From CAYJHC01 sp964369805 (GTDB lineage: Bacteria > Bacillota > Clostridia > Peptostreptococcales > Anaerovoracaceae), in assembly GCA_964369805.1 (NCBI GenBank), contig CAYJFM010000015.1:1-47702 (forward strand): DNA of 47,702 bases. The letters are read 5' to 3'. This document shows, piece by piece, positions 33,929-41,382 of the stretch. Within the stretch, counting starts at the first letter, position 1. Every line of letters starts with the position of its first letter. The notes under the pieces were generated by a model that saw nothing but the letters and a program-made list of their open reading frames with translations, ran no database searches and was not told the DNA's origin. Both the position numbers and the translations under genes were made by a program.

Positions 33929-34960
33929 TTAATACAGGATTATGTTAAAAGCAAAGCCTGTTAAAATGGCTATGGTGAGCACGCAGATGACAAAGGTGAT
34001 TACCAACTGTTTTTTGAAAATTGATGCTAGCAGTGAAACTTCCGGAATACTTGCTCCAGCACCTCCTATAATTAATGCTACTACAGTTCCTAATGCAGCT
34101 CCTTTTCCTACAAGCACACTTGCTATAGGTATCATTGTTTCTGTTCTAATATACATTGGAATACCAATTAACGCTGCCAAAGGCACTGCTAAGATATTAT
34201 CCTCACCTGCTATTTGAACCAGCAGATCTTCTGGTACCGCTCCATAGATAAAGGCTCCAATAAAGGCTCCAAATAGTAGGAAAAGTAACACTGATTCGAA
34301 GAGTGTGACTGCGTCAATTAAAGCAAGCTTACATGCTTTTAAGTTTTTTTGTAAGAATGTCCCTTCGAAGGTATCATAGCTTGATGGCTCTGGTGCATCA
34401 CAACATAAACTTTCAACTGCTGAATTTCCATCGCAGCAGCCTGTCTGAACTTCCCCTGCCATTATTTTTTTCATTTTAATATAACGGTCAAACTTCCACT
34501 TATCTAAGAAGTACCCCATTATTGTTGCAAAGAGAAAAGCAAAAGCAGCATATCCCACCGTCGGCCCTACGCCAAAGAATGTAAGGAATAAAACTATTAT
34601 TGCAGGGTTTAAAATTGGTGACGTAAGCAAAAATGACATCATTCCTGAAAATGGTGCACCACTTTTAATTAGCCCTAGCAACAATGGTATTGTAGAGCAA
34701 GAGCAAAATGGTGTTACAGAGCCCAAAAGAGCTCCTAATATGCTGTTAAGCAATTTGCTTGGTGTTGTAAGTACTTTTTGAATTTTTTCTTTTGAAATAT
34801 ATATCTGAAGCAAAGCAACTAGAAAGCTAATTAAGATAAAGAGTAATAATAACTCTCCGAACAAAAAAATGAATGTTCCAATAACATTAGCTACAAGATC
34901 GCTTTCAACAGACATCTTCGATAGTAGGTTAGCTACTATGTCAATTATGTTTTGTTGCAT
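33929..34960 (-). CDS. ArsP/YraQ-type permease (UPF0718)
   Basis: 343 residues with about eight membrane segments in two halves. The family mark TPFCSCSTIPLLLG (about 81-94) is present, and the second half has the matching GIPMYIRTETMIPI. The central cytoplasmic loop carries two CC pairs (GCCDG and LCCDAP, about 172-188), which suit a soft metal or metalloid. Relatives include ArsP, which exports trivalent organoarsenicals, and YraQ of unknown substrate. The upstream region holds an ArsR-type dyad over the promoter, supporting a metalloid role, but no arsR, arsC or thioredoxin-like gene lies nearby. ATG 34960 has AGGAGGAAACC upstream. Confidence 0.8.
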   Translation of the reverse strand: MQQNIIDIVANLLSKMSVESDLVANVIGTFIFLFGELLLLFILISFLVALLQIYISKEKIQKVLTTPSKLLNSILGALLGSVTPFCSCSTIPLLLGLIKSGAPFSGMMSFLLTSPILNPAIIVLFLTFFGVGPTVGYAAFAFLFATIMGYFLDKWKFDRYIKMKKIMAGEVQTGCCDGNSAVESLCCDAPEPSSYDTFEGTFLQKNLKACKLALIDAVTLFESVLLFLLFGAFIGAFIYGAVPEDLLVQIAGEDNILAVPLAALIGIPMYIRTETMIPIASVLVGKGAALGTVVALIIGGAGASIPEVSLLASIFKKQLVITFVICVLTIAILTGFAFNIILY

Positions 34961-35142
34961 GGTTTCCTCCTGATGATTGGTAATTTAAAAACTAAAAACA
35001 TGGTTGGCTTGTGCCACCCATTAATTAATTTAAAAGTTATTTTCCAATGCACCTGTAGGCGCGTCCACATATACACATGTTAGGCTCCATTCATTAAAAT
35101 AATTAGATTTAAATTTCACTTCAGCTTAGTTCTGCTTAAAGT

Positions 35143-35200
35143 TAATCATATCAAGTTTTATTGATATGATTATATTAGCACAACCCTAATAAACTTTCAA
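35143..35200 (-). promoter_or_regulatory. permease promoter with ArsR-type operator dyad
   Basis: Minus strand: TTGAAA (35200-35195), 17-nt spacer, TAATAT (35177-35172). A perfect 12-bp inverted repeat with 6-nt centre (arms 35143-35154 and 35161-35172; arm TAATCATATCAA) abuts and slightly overlaps the -10 and covers the expected start. The core ATCAA-N6-TTGAT resembles operators described for ArsR/SmtB repressors. A trans-acting ArsR is inferred. Confidence 0.6.
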
Positions 35201-35208
35201 GCTTTTTC

Positions 35209-35282
35209 TTGATTTGTTTTTCTTATCATGTTATATTGTTTTATATAAAACAGTTTTATTTCTAACTATTTTATATAAAACA
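35209..35282 (+). promoter_or_regulatory. marR-MATE promoter with two palindromic operators
   Basis: TTGATT (35209-35214), 17-nt spacer, TATATT (35232-35237). TGTTTTATATAAAACA, a perfect 16-bp palindrome, occupies 35237-35252, at the transcription start; a second copy with one change covers 35267-35282. The centres are 30 bp apart, about three helical turns, so two MarR dimers could sit on one DNA face. This is the expected arrangement for autorepression. Confidence 0.75.
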
Positions 35283-35303
35283 ATTTCCATTTAAGGAGGG
35301 TAT

Positions 35304-35746
35304 ATGTCAGATTTTACTATTGGCTATGAAATAAGAAAAGTAGCACAAATTATAAAAAGAATGATTGCTAAGAACGGTTTCCCTGAAGATCTCAAGTTGT
35401 CTCCGTCACAAATGGAGGTGATATTTTTTATTAAGCATAAAGAGGGGGCTATTTTTCAAAAGGATATTGAAAAAGAATTTGACCTTACAAAGCCAACTGT
35501 TAGTCTAAACTTAGATAACTTAATGAAACATGACCTTATTCAAAAAGTCTCCGTAAAAGGTGATGNNNNNNNNNNATAGTCCTTACAGAAAAAGCTCTGC
35601 AACTTACTACCGATATCCAAAACAAGTTACACAAAGTTGACGCCGCCATGTCTAGAGATATTACAAAAGAGGAGCTTGAAACTATGAAAGTAGTCTTCGC
35701 TAAAATAAGAAAAAATGCTGAAGAATTTAGCAGAGAGGAAAACTAA
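35304..35746 (+). CDS. MarR-family repressor, interrupted by an assembly gap
   Basis: A winged-helix regulator. Before the gap: MSDFTIGYEIRKVAQIIKR, then SPSQMEVIFFIKHKEGAIFQ, DLTKPTVSLNLDNLMKHDLI (recognition helix) and KVSVKGD, the start of the wing. Ten Ns (35566-35575) follow; after them the coding frame resumes as IVLTEKALQL and runs to TAA at 35744-35746. With exactly ten Ns the frames do not join and an apparent stop appears at 35577. The true gap must be 2 modulo 3 (for example 11 or 14 bases), so the gene is probably intact at about 145-150 residues. GGAGGGTAT precedes the ATG. It lies 3 nt before the MATE gene and most likely represses it and itself. Confidence 0.85.
35566..35575. 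other. assembly gap (ten Ns)
   Basis: The only ambiguous bases in the window. The gap falls in the DNA-binding wing of MarR, and its stated length is inconsistent with the reading frame on either side. Confidence 0.98.
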
Positions 35747-35749
35747 CTA

Positions 35750-37198
35750 ATGAAAATTGATAAACAAGAATTATTTGAAGCAACACCAGTACCTAAGGCC
35801 GTATGGTCTCTTGCGGCACCAACCATTATAGGTATGATAGTCATGATGATGTATAACTTGATTGATACTTTTTTTATCGCACAAACTGGGGATCCAAATC
35901 AGGTTGCCGCAGTTTCTCTGGCTATGCCAGTATTTATGGTTCTTATGGGTTTTGGTAATCTTTTTGGAGTAGGTGCAAGTGCAAATATTTCCCGTAGCCT
36001 GGGTGCGAAGGAATACCATAGGGTAGCAAATATAAGTAGCTTTGCATTCTATGGGGCCCTCTTTCTTGGGATTGTTATTGGAATAGTTTCATTATTATAT
36101 ATGGATCAGCTAGTTTCCTTAACTGGTGCTGACTCTGCTTCCGGGCCTTTTGTGCAAGGGTATCTTACATATATTGCTCTTGGTTCGCCATTTATAATTC
36201 TTTCTTCTGCACTTGGATATTTAATTCGAAGTGAGGGTAACGCAAAAGCCGCAATGTTTGGTATGATTATAAGCACTGTTTTAAATATTGTGCTAGATCC
36301 AATATTCATTTTCCTTTTTGATATGGGTGTTGTTGGAGCAGCTGTTGCTACTGTTATCGCTAATGCTGTTTCCGTAGCATACTATATAATTGTAATTGCT
36401 AAAGCAAAAGGCTATGTTTCATTAAACATCAAAAATTTTACAATGAAAAATAAAATAGCAAGGGAAGTTATTTCCGTTGGATTCCCTTCTTCCATTAATA
36501 CTATTTTAATGAGTCTTGCAAATATTATATTTAATATATTCCTTGCTTCCTATGGAAATGATCCAGTAGCTGCAATGGGTATCGTTACAAAAGTTGCAAT
36601 GATGTTTATTATGTTCTACCTTGGTTTAACTGTCGGTATTCAACCCCTATTAGGATATTGCTACGGTGCCAGAAATTATGATAGGCTCAGAAATACAATT
36701 AAGTATGCTATTAAAACTTTAGCTATTATAGGAGCATGCTTCTTGATAGTGTTCTGGTTTGCAGCAGAACCGATTATCAAAACCTTTATTGATGATCCTG
36801 CTATTATTAGTTACGGTATAGATATGCTTAGAGCACAGGTTCTAATGGCTCCTGCACTTGGAGTGGTTTTCCTTGTTATCTCAACTATGCAAGTTTTAGG
36901 CAAGGGAACCGTCTCTCTTTTACTAACACTTTGCAGACAAGGGCTTGCTTTCATACCAGCAATCCTTTTATTAGACCACTTCTTTGGGCTTGCTGGATTA
37001 ATATGGGTTCAGCCTGTTGCCGATGTTGTTTCTGTGGTAGCTAGTTCTCTCGCTTTTATTTGGTTATTTAAGAAACTAAGAAAATATGAAGAGGATCATA
37101 ATTATATGACTAAATCTGCTATAACTAAAAGCAATAAAACTCAGCCTTCTTTAGCCACAAACGATGTCAATGGCGAGGGAAATGTTGTCAATGCATAA
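35750..37198 (+). CDS. MATE-family multidrug efflux transporter
   Basis: 482 residues, twelve membrane segments in two related halves, the standard MATE size. Typical stretches: PTIIGMIVMMMYNLIDTFFI in TM1, NLFGVGASANISRSLGAKE after TM2, LGYLIRSEGNAKAAM, and in the second half GIQPLLGYCYGARNYDRLR. These proteins export cationic drugs or metabolites in exchange for Na+ or H+. The C-terminal tail of about 35 residues is hydrophilic and unremarkable. It starts 3 nt after the marR stop and is probably controlled by that regulator; a terminator follows. Confidence 0.93.
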   Translation: MKIDKQELFEATPVPKAVWSLAAPTIIGMIVMMMYNLIDTFFIAQTGDPNQVAAVSLAMPVFMVLMGFGNLFGVGASANISRSLGAKEYHRVANISSFAFYGALFLGIVIGIVSLLYMDQLVSLTGADSASGPFVQGYLTYIALGSPFIILSSALGYLIRSEGNAKAAMFGMIISTVLNIVLDPIFIFLFDMGVVGAAVATVIANAVSVAYYIIVIAKAKGYVSLNIKNFTMKNKIAREVISVGFPSSINTILMSLANIIFNIFLASYGNDPVAAMGIVTKVAMMFIMFYLGLTVGIQPLLGYCYGARNYDRLRNTIKYAIKTLAIIGACFLIVFWFAAEPIIKTFIDDPAIISYGIDMLRAQVLMAPALGVVFLVISTMQVLGKGTVSLLLTLCRQGLAFIPAILLLDHFFGLAGLIWVQPVADVVSVVASSLAFIWLFKKLRKYEEDHNYMTKSAITKSNKTQPSLATNDVNGEGNVVNA

Positions 37199-37221
37199 AA
37201 TACAATAAAAAGTTAATAAAT

Positions 37222-37268
37222 AAAACTACAGGAGTTTCCAAAATCATTAAATTGGCTCCTGTAGTTTT
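37222..37268 (+). terminator. terminator after the MATE gene
   Basis: Perfect 13-bp stem (37222-37234 with 37256-37268), 21-nt loop containing a further CCA/TGG pairing, and five Ts at the end on the plus strand (37265-37269). Confidence 0.8.
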
Positions 37269-37283
37269 TACCGTTCTTACAAA

Positions 37284-37332
37284 AATACCTGCTTGGAAGT
37301 GCTTCGCATCCTTATACTCCCAAGCAGGTATT
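37284..37332 (-). terminator. terminator after the DUF4097 gene
   Basis: Perfect 13-bp stem (AATACCTGCTTGG 37284-37296 with its complement 37320-37332), 23-nt loop. On the minus strand a TTT run continues from the AT-rich arm. It lies about 60 nt past the DUF4097 stop and back-to-back with the MATE terminator. Confidence 0.7.
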
Positions 37333-37393
37333 CTGCTTCTTTTAATTCTATATTATTTTTTTCATAGTTTGACTCTGGTTTTTGATAGGGTTT

Positions 37394-38200
37394 TTATTCC
37401 CATTTAACTTCAAGATTTCCCAGTTCACTTTCTATTTTAATTGGCACAGAATTTTCCTTATCTTTTTGCTCTAAATTTGATTCTTGATTTTCCACATCTA
37501 TATTCCCAAGCTCTGTTTCTACTTGCACATCATATATGCTGCTATCTCCTACAAGCTTTAATTCTACATTTCCTAGCTCAGCTTGAATGTCAAGGCTATC
37601 TGTGATCATCATACCTTCCCCTATAAAGTTCCCAACATTTAGATTCGCCTCAAAGGTTCCAATAGTAGTATCTTCCAAATTCATATCTCCCACATCCATA
37701 TCTGCTGTTAGCTTTTCAATATTCATGTTACTTATTTCTACTTTTGCCATATTGCTAGTTATTTGTAGATTGTCTAAATCATGAGGCACTGTTACCTTAA
37801 TGCTACTACCCTCTTGATTACGACCAAACATAATTCCAAAATTTAGAGATATTCCACTAAATGCGCTACCCTCCTTAGATATAATTGATATAGATTTATT
37901 CTCCTTATCCTCAGCGATTTCTAAGCTCTCACCTTCATATTCGACTTTAAACTCATTTCCCTTCTCTAGTATGATTTCTTCACTAAATTCTGAATCAATG
38001 TGGATGCTTTTTATTTCTTCAGAAATCATATGTTCCTCAGTAACTTTCTTTTCTCCTAGTATCCCTCTGTCTTCAAAGGTTATACCATCAAAAGTAATCA
38101 TTGCTCCCATGCTTCCGCCAAATAAAGCTCCTACACAAGTAATAAGTAGCCCTACCACTGTAACTACACCGGCAATAATTAGTATTTTCTTATCCTTCAT
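37394..38200 (-). CDS. DUF4097 membrane-anchored beta-helix protein
   Basis: 268 residues: one N-terminal membrane segment (about 7-28), then an extracytoplasmic region built of short repeating beta strands of the DUF4097 type. The repeats SDMGDMNLEDTTIG-like, NLNVGNF, ELGNVELKLVG, ELGNIDVEN and ELGNLEVKWE are typical of its parallel beta-helix. These proteins occur next to PadR and DUF1700 genes and in LiaG-like envelope stress sets; no enzyme activity is known. ATG 38200 has GAGGAG 8 nt before it and overlaps the DUF1700 stop by 11 nt, so translation is coupled; a start at 38218 would lengthen the overlap without a ribosome site. Confidence 0.85.
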   Translation of the reverse strand: MKDKKILIIAGVVTVVGLLITCVGALFGGSMGAMITFDGITFEDRGILGEKKVTEEHMISEEIKSIHIDSEFSEEIILEKGNEFKVEYEGESLEIAEDKENKSISIISKEGSAFSGISLNFGIMFGRNQEGSSIKVTVPHDLDNLQITSNMAKVEISNMNIEKLTADMDVGDMNLEDTTIGTFEANLNVGNFIGEGMMITDSLDIQAELGNVELKLVGDSSIYDVQVETELGNIDVENQESNLEQKDKENSVPIKIESELGNLEVKWE

Positions 38201-38747
38201 GACTGTATCTCCTCTCACTTAGTTTTAATGCAATTAACTTAATCAATTTAGCTATCCACTGAAAGAGAAGAATAGTAAATCTAATTAACAAGTATCCACC
38301 ACCTGCGCAAAATAGTAGAAGACCTAAGTACACAAATCCTGTAGCAAAGTTGGTTGCAAAAGCCGGGATTAATATTATAATTGCAAATATTCCGCATACA
38401 ACTAAGCTCACCCCTGCTGCTGCAGGTACAAGCAGCACAGCCATTATTACAGGAATTAATACTATAATACAAAGTATTAATGAAAGTGCTAATGGAATAG
38501 ATACTGGGGCAGATAAAACCGCCAATACAATTGCCCATGTTGATACTGATTTTGGCTTTTTATTACCAAATTCTAACACCAATTTAGACGCAATATGCTT
38601 TGGGTGTGGTAGCTTTGCTATGGCTATTTCATCACTTTCAGCTTCTGCAAAATACTCTTCATAATATTCCATCGCACTTTCCTGCTCTTCCAAAGGCAAA
38701 GATTTTATTCCCTTCTTTAACTTTGTCAAAAATTCTATTTTATTCAT
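38190..38747 (-). CDS. DUF1700 family membrane protein
   Basis: 185 residues. The N-terminal part is the DUF1700 mark: MNKIEFLTKLKKGIKSLPLEEQESAMEYYEEYF-type sequence, followed by a conserved LPHPKHIASKL segment. After it come about four membrane segments (about 75-165). Such proteins accompany PadR regulators in many Firmicutes and are thought to regulate or assist envelope functions, without a proven mechanism. I start at ATG 38747, a few bases after GGGGGCGGAAAG; an in-frame start 18 nt upstream exists. It overlaps the PadR stop by 8 nt and the DUF4097 start by 11 nt, a tightly coupled three-gene unit. Confidence 0.85.
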   Translation of the reverse strand: MNKIEFLTKLKKGIKSLPLEEQESAMEYYEEYFAEAESDEIAIAKLPHPKHIASKLVLEFGNKKPKSVSTWAIVLAVLSAPVSIPLALSLILCIIVLIPVIMAVLLVPAAAGVSLVVCGIFAIIILIPAFATNFATGFVYLGLLLFCAGGGYLLIRFTILLFQWIAKLIKLIALKLSERRYSHEG

Positions 38748-39060
38748 GCTTTCCGCCCCCTTCAATTAACTTATCTACCATTTTTTTGTGTAAAATCCAT
38801 TCCTGCTTATATAGAATATGTTGATTTTTACCGCTTTCTGTCATGCTATAATACTTCCGATTCCTACCATCATAAGGAACATTATAGGTGCTTAGAAATC
38901 CGTCTTTAGTTAACCTCCTAAGCACAGGATATAGTGCCGACTCTGATACCTCTATTGTTTCTCCAATTTTTTGGGTTAAGTCGTACCCATAAGTGTCACC
39001 TTTGCTCAGTATCCCTAGTACGCATGCATCCAGCAATTTCGCTGCTACTCCAAAAATCAT
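38740..39060 (-). CDS. PadR-family transcriptional regulator
   Basis: 106 residues, the compact PadR-s2 form: a winged helix-turn-helix with LLDACVLGILSKGDTYGYDLTQ, SESALYPVLRRLTKDGFL (recognition helix) and the wing GRNRKYYSMTESG, then a short C-terminal dimerisation helix. Such repressors bind inverted repeats in their own promoters and respond to small molecules or membrane stress. Upstream, an inverted repeat covers the spacer and -10 of its promoter (see 39084-39119), so autorepression is likely. It heads the DUF1700-DUF4097 unit. AAGGAGGAAAC lies before ATG 39060. Confidence 0.92.
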   Translation of the reverse strand: MIFGVAAKLLDACVLGILSKGDTYGYDLTQKIGETIEVSESALYPVLRRLTKDGFLSTYNVPYDGRNRKYYSMTESGKNQHILYKQEWILHKKMVDKLIEGGGKHE

Positions 39061-39083
39061 AGTTTCCTCCTTTATTGTTCTAT

Positions 39084-39119
39084 AAACAATACTATACAGC
39101 GAATAATATTGTTTGTCAA
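39084..39119 (-). promoter_or_regulatory. padR promoter with overlapping operator
   Basis: Minus strand: perfect TTGACA (39119-39114), 17-nt spacer, TATAGT (39096-39091). An inverted repeat with 12-nt arms (39084-39095 and 39103-39114, 11 of 12 pairs, 7-nt centre) fills the spacer and covers the -10. A second short dyad ATTGTT-N5-AACAAT lies just downstream. This geometry fits autorepression by PadR. Confidence 0.75.
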
Positions 39120-39195
39120 CTAAATATAATCTTTTTATCTAAATTTAACGTTATAGTGCTTGATTTTGTGTTTTTTCTTTACTTGTTGCAGTTCA

Positions 39196-39230
39196 CTTTC
39201 ATTAATTCAGTGCAATGAAAGGCTTTTTTT
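39196..39230 (+). terminator. hairpin plus T-run upstream of tyrA, possible attenuator
   Basis: CTTTCATT (39196-39203) pairs with AATGAAAG (39214-39221) around a 10-nt loop, and a run of seven Ts follows two bases later. It is AT-rich and only moderately stable. It lies about 55 nt before the tyrA start, so it could act as an attenuator if transcription begins further upstream, or be a chance dyad. Confidence 0.35.
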
Positions 39231-39284
39231 GATATACTTTATATTAGACGTTTTAATACATACTATATCCAAAGGAGTTAAAAA

Positions 39285-40142
39285 GTGCATAATAAAACAA
39301 TAACTATAGTCGGAGTAGGCCTTTTGGGAGGCAGCTATGCCATGGGGTTAACCGATGAAAATAACTGCGTTTACGGAATCGACACTAATGAAAACAGCCT
39401 CAAGTTTGCTATTGAAAATGGCTATATAAAAGATGGGAAAGTTTCAGATTATGAGGATTTTCTTTTAAAAAGTGATGTTATTGTTCTTTGCCTTTACCCT
39501 ACCGCCTTGGTTCAGTGGGTAAAAGCTAATGGCCACTTAATTAATAAAAATGCTATCGTTACTGATGTTTGTGGTGTAAAACTGGGTATTGTAGATCAGG
39601 TTCAAAATTTGCTTGAGCCTTACGGTGTAGAGTTCTATGCGTCGCATCCAATGAGGGGTAAAGAAACACTAGGCGTGGAGAATGCTGACTCCTCTATTTT
39701 CAAAAAAGCTAACCTTATTTTAGTTCCTAACGAAAAAAACACCCCTTCTGCAGAGGCTACCATTATTGACTTAGCACAAACCTTAGGGTTTACCACAATC
39801 TCTAAACTTTCACCCTTAGAGCATGATCAAATGGTTGGCTATCTAAGTCAACTAACCCATGTCATCGCAGTTAGCCTTATGACAGCTAATGATAATAATG
39901 AAATTGTAAAGTATAGTGGAGATAGTTTTAGAGATTTAACTAGAATAGCAAAGATTGATGAGAATTTATGGAGCGAATTATTCAGCCACAATAAAGAAGT
40001 GCTATGTGAGGAAATAGATATTTTCCTCAATAGTCTGTTGATGCTTAGGTCATATATTCAAAATGATGATATTGATAAAATGAAAGACATGTTTAGACTT
40101 TCCACAAAAAGACGAACTCTATTTGATGAACAAGGCGAGTAA
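39285..40142 (+). CDS. tyrA: prephenate dehydrogenase (tyrosine pathway)
   Basis: 285 residues, a stand-alone TyrA without a C-terminal ACT domain or fused chorismate mutase. It oxidises prephenate to 4-hydroxyphenylpyruvate with NAD(P)+. Seen: the nucleotide loop GVGLLGGSYAMGL (11-23), the acidic end of strand 2 in YGIDTNE, a TDVCGVK segment, the active-site His in SHPMRGKE (about 119-126) and YLSQLTHVIA in the helical dimer domain. The start is GTG 39285, with AAAGGAG 7 nt before it. Its stop codon lies inside a hairpin shared with the convergent diguanylate cyclase gene. No T-box motif was found upstream. Confidence 0.92.
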   Translation: MHNKTITIVGVGLLGGSYAMGLTDENNCVYGIDTNENSLKFAIENGYIKDGKVSDYEDFLLKSDVIVLCLYPTALVQWVKANGHLINKNAIVTDVCGVKLGIVDQVQNLLEPYGVEFYASHPMRGKETLGVENADSSIFKKANLILVPNEKNTPSAEATIIDLAQTLGFTTISKLSPLEHDQMVGYLSQLTHVIAVSLMTANDNNEIVKYSGDSFRDLTRIAKIDENLWSELFSHNKEVLCEEIDIFLNSLLMLRSYIQNDDIDKMKDMFRLSTKRRTLFDEQGE

Positions 40143-40167
40143 CTAACTTAATTAAGCTAAGTTACTC
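40137..40167. terminator. hairpin spanning both stop codons of tyrA and the convergent GGDEF gene
   Basis: GAGTAACT (40137-40144) pairs with AGTTACTC (40160-40167), and the pairing continues inward past a one-base bulge for about five more pairs. The tyrA stop (40140-40142) sits in the left arm and the stop of the minus-strand gene (40164-40162) in the right arm. T-content after the hairpin is low, so it may act as a weak two-way terminator or an mRNA end stabiliser. Confidence 0.5.
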
Positions 40168-41382
40168 CCTATTTCTATTTCTACTCTTTTTAAAATTATA
40201 CATTTTTTTATCTACCCTATCAATTAAGGTTTTTGAAGGTAAAACGTTATCTCTCTTTATCAATTCTATTCCATAGCTTATTGATGTCGAATATCCTGTT
40301 TCCTTCAATATAGCAATGCGTCCTATTTCCTTTTCTAAATTTAGCATTATGTCGGTGATATTTTCATCTTCTACTGTTTCTCCTACAATCAAAAATTCAT
40401 CTCCACCAATTCTAGCAATTGTATATTTGTCTAAAGTTCGCCTTATTCTTTCCGATACCTCACTTATGTAGCAATCGCCTTCATTATGCCCATGATTGTC
40501 ATTAACCTTTTTCAGTCCATCAATATCAATAAATACTATAAAGCATTCGGCTTTCTTTTTTATATACCATTCTAACTCTTCCATAGCAACATGTCTTAAA
40601 TAAAACCCCGTCATGGAGTCTTTATTAGACTTCTCTACAATATCTCTTATTTGTAAGTCTTGCATCCGTATTTCTTCAATTTTTTCTGAATAGTTCTCTG
40701 CAACTACTTTAAGGTTAGAATAGAAATAATTTATTGCCATAACAAAAATGAAAATTATGACTGAAAAAATCGCTGTCGCTAGGTGATAATACAAGTTCCT
40801 TTCGATGTCTCCTCCCATTCTGTCAAGTGATGGTAAAACCCCCATTTGATTTAGAAAAATCCCTCCTAAAAAAACACTGGATAGAATTGTTGTCTTATTA
40901 TCAGATAGTGCAATGCTAAGTATACTCTGCCTTAAAACCCTCCTTGTGAATAGAATATACGGAATAGGAATAAATAGGTTTATACTTGTAATAATTATTC
41001 TATTTGCCTCACTTTCAATTAATTCTGCTGGTGTATCCCCCGTCGCAAGACACATAAAAACTATTATACAAGTTCTTATCGCAAAGAAGTTAATTGCAAA
41101 GGAAAAAACACCAAATAAAGTTTTTGCTAAATTCATCTTGCAAACTAAAAGGGTTTCGACTGTAAGGGCTGCTACATATAGTGCCATTATCAAACTTTCT
41201 TCTTTGAACCCAGTAACATATATTGGCCCAAATACAAGAAAGCTATTGGCCACAATAAGTGCAGCAAATACTCGAGGTTTTATTCTATCAACCTCCATTA
41301 TATTTGCTGTATAGCTGAAAACAACAATAATATAGCAGCTATAGATTACATATGCCAAAACAAGCATTGATGGTATCATCAT
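40162..41382 (-). CDS. membrane diguanylate cyclase (GGDEF), no I-site
   Basis: 406 residues: about seven membrane segments (residues 5-220) then a cytoplasmic GGDEF domain (about 240-400) that makes cyclic di-GMP from two GTP. Seen: DSMTGFYLRH at the domain start, the metal-binding Asp in VFIDIDGLKKVND, GHNEGD and an intact GGDEF in ARIGGDEFLIVG. The product-inhibition RxxD site at its usual place, five residues before the motif, is absent. Its ATG overlaps the stop of the related gene upstream by 4 nt (ATGA), so the pair is coupled. The seven-helix input region has no recognised ligand motif. Confidence 0.9.
   Translation of the reverse strand: MMIPSMLVLAYVIYSCYIIVVFSYTANIMEVDRIKPRVFAALIVANSFLVFGPIYVTGFKEESLIMALYVAALTVETLLVCKMNLAKTLFGVFSFAINFFAIRTCIIVFMCLATGDTPAELIESEANRIIITSINLFIPIPYILFTRRVLRQSILSIALSDNKTTILSSVFLGGIFLNQMGVLPSLDRMGGDIERNLYYHLATAIFSVIIFIFVMAINYFYSNLKVVAENYSEKIEEIRMQDLQIRDIVEKSNKDSMTGFYLRHVAMEELEWYIKKKAECFIVFIDIDGLKKVNDNHGHNEGDCYISEVSERIRRTLDKYTIARIGGDEFLIVGETVEDENITDIMLNLEKEIGRIAILKETGYSTSISYGIELIKRDNVLPSKTLIDRVDKKMYNFKKSRNRNRE

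Larger units (their letters stand above)
34961..35303. other. divergent regulatory region between the permease and marR genes
   Basis: 343 nt without a gene. It holds the permease promoter with its large dyad (35143-35200) and the marR promoter with two operator copies (35209-35282), listed separately. The permease leader is about 200 nt; within it I see no recognisable riboswitch. Confidence 0.6.

Noticed and set aside
35577..35579. Stop codon truncating MarR
   Set aside because: It exists only because the gap was filled with ten Ns; coding sequence resumes in another frame with a normal MarR C-terminus.
39061..39284. T-box leader for tyrA
   Set aside because: The region is too short and lacks the conserved T-box sequence.
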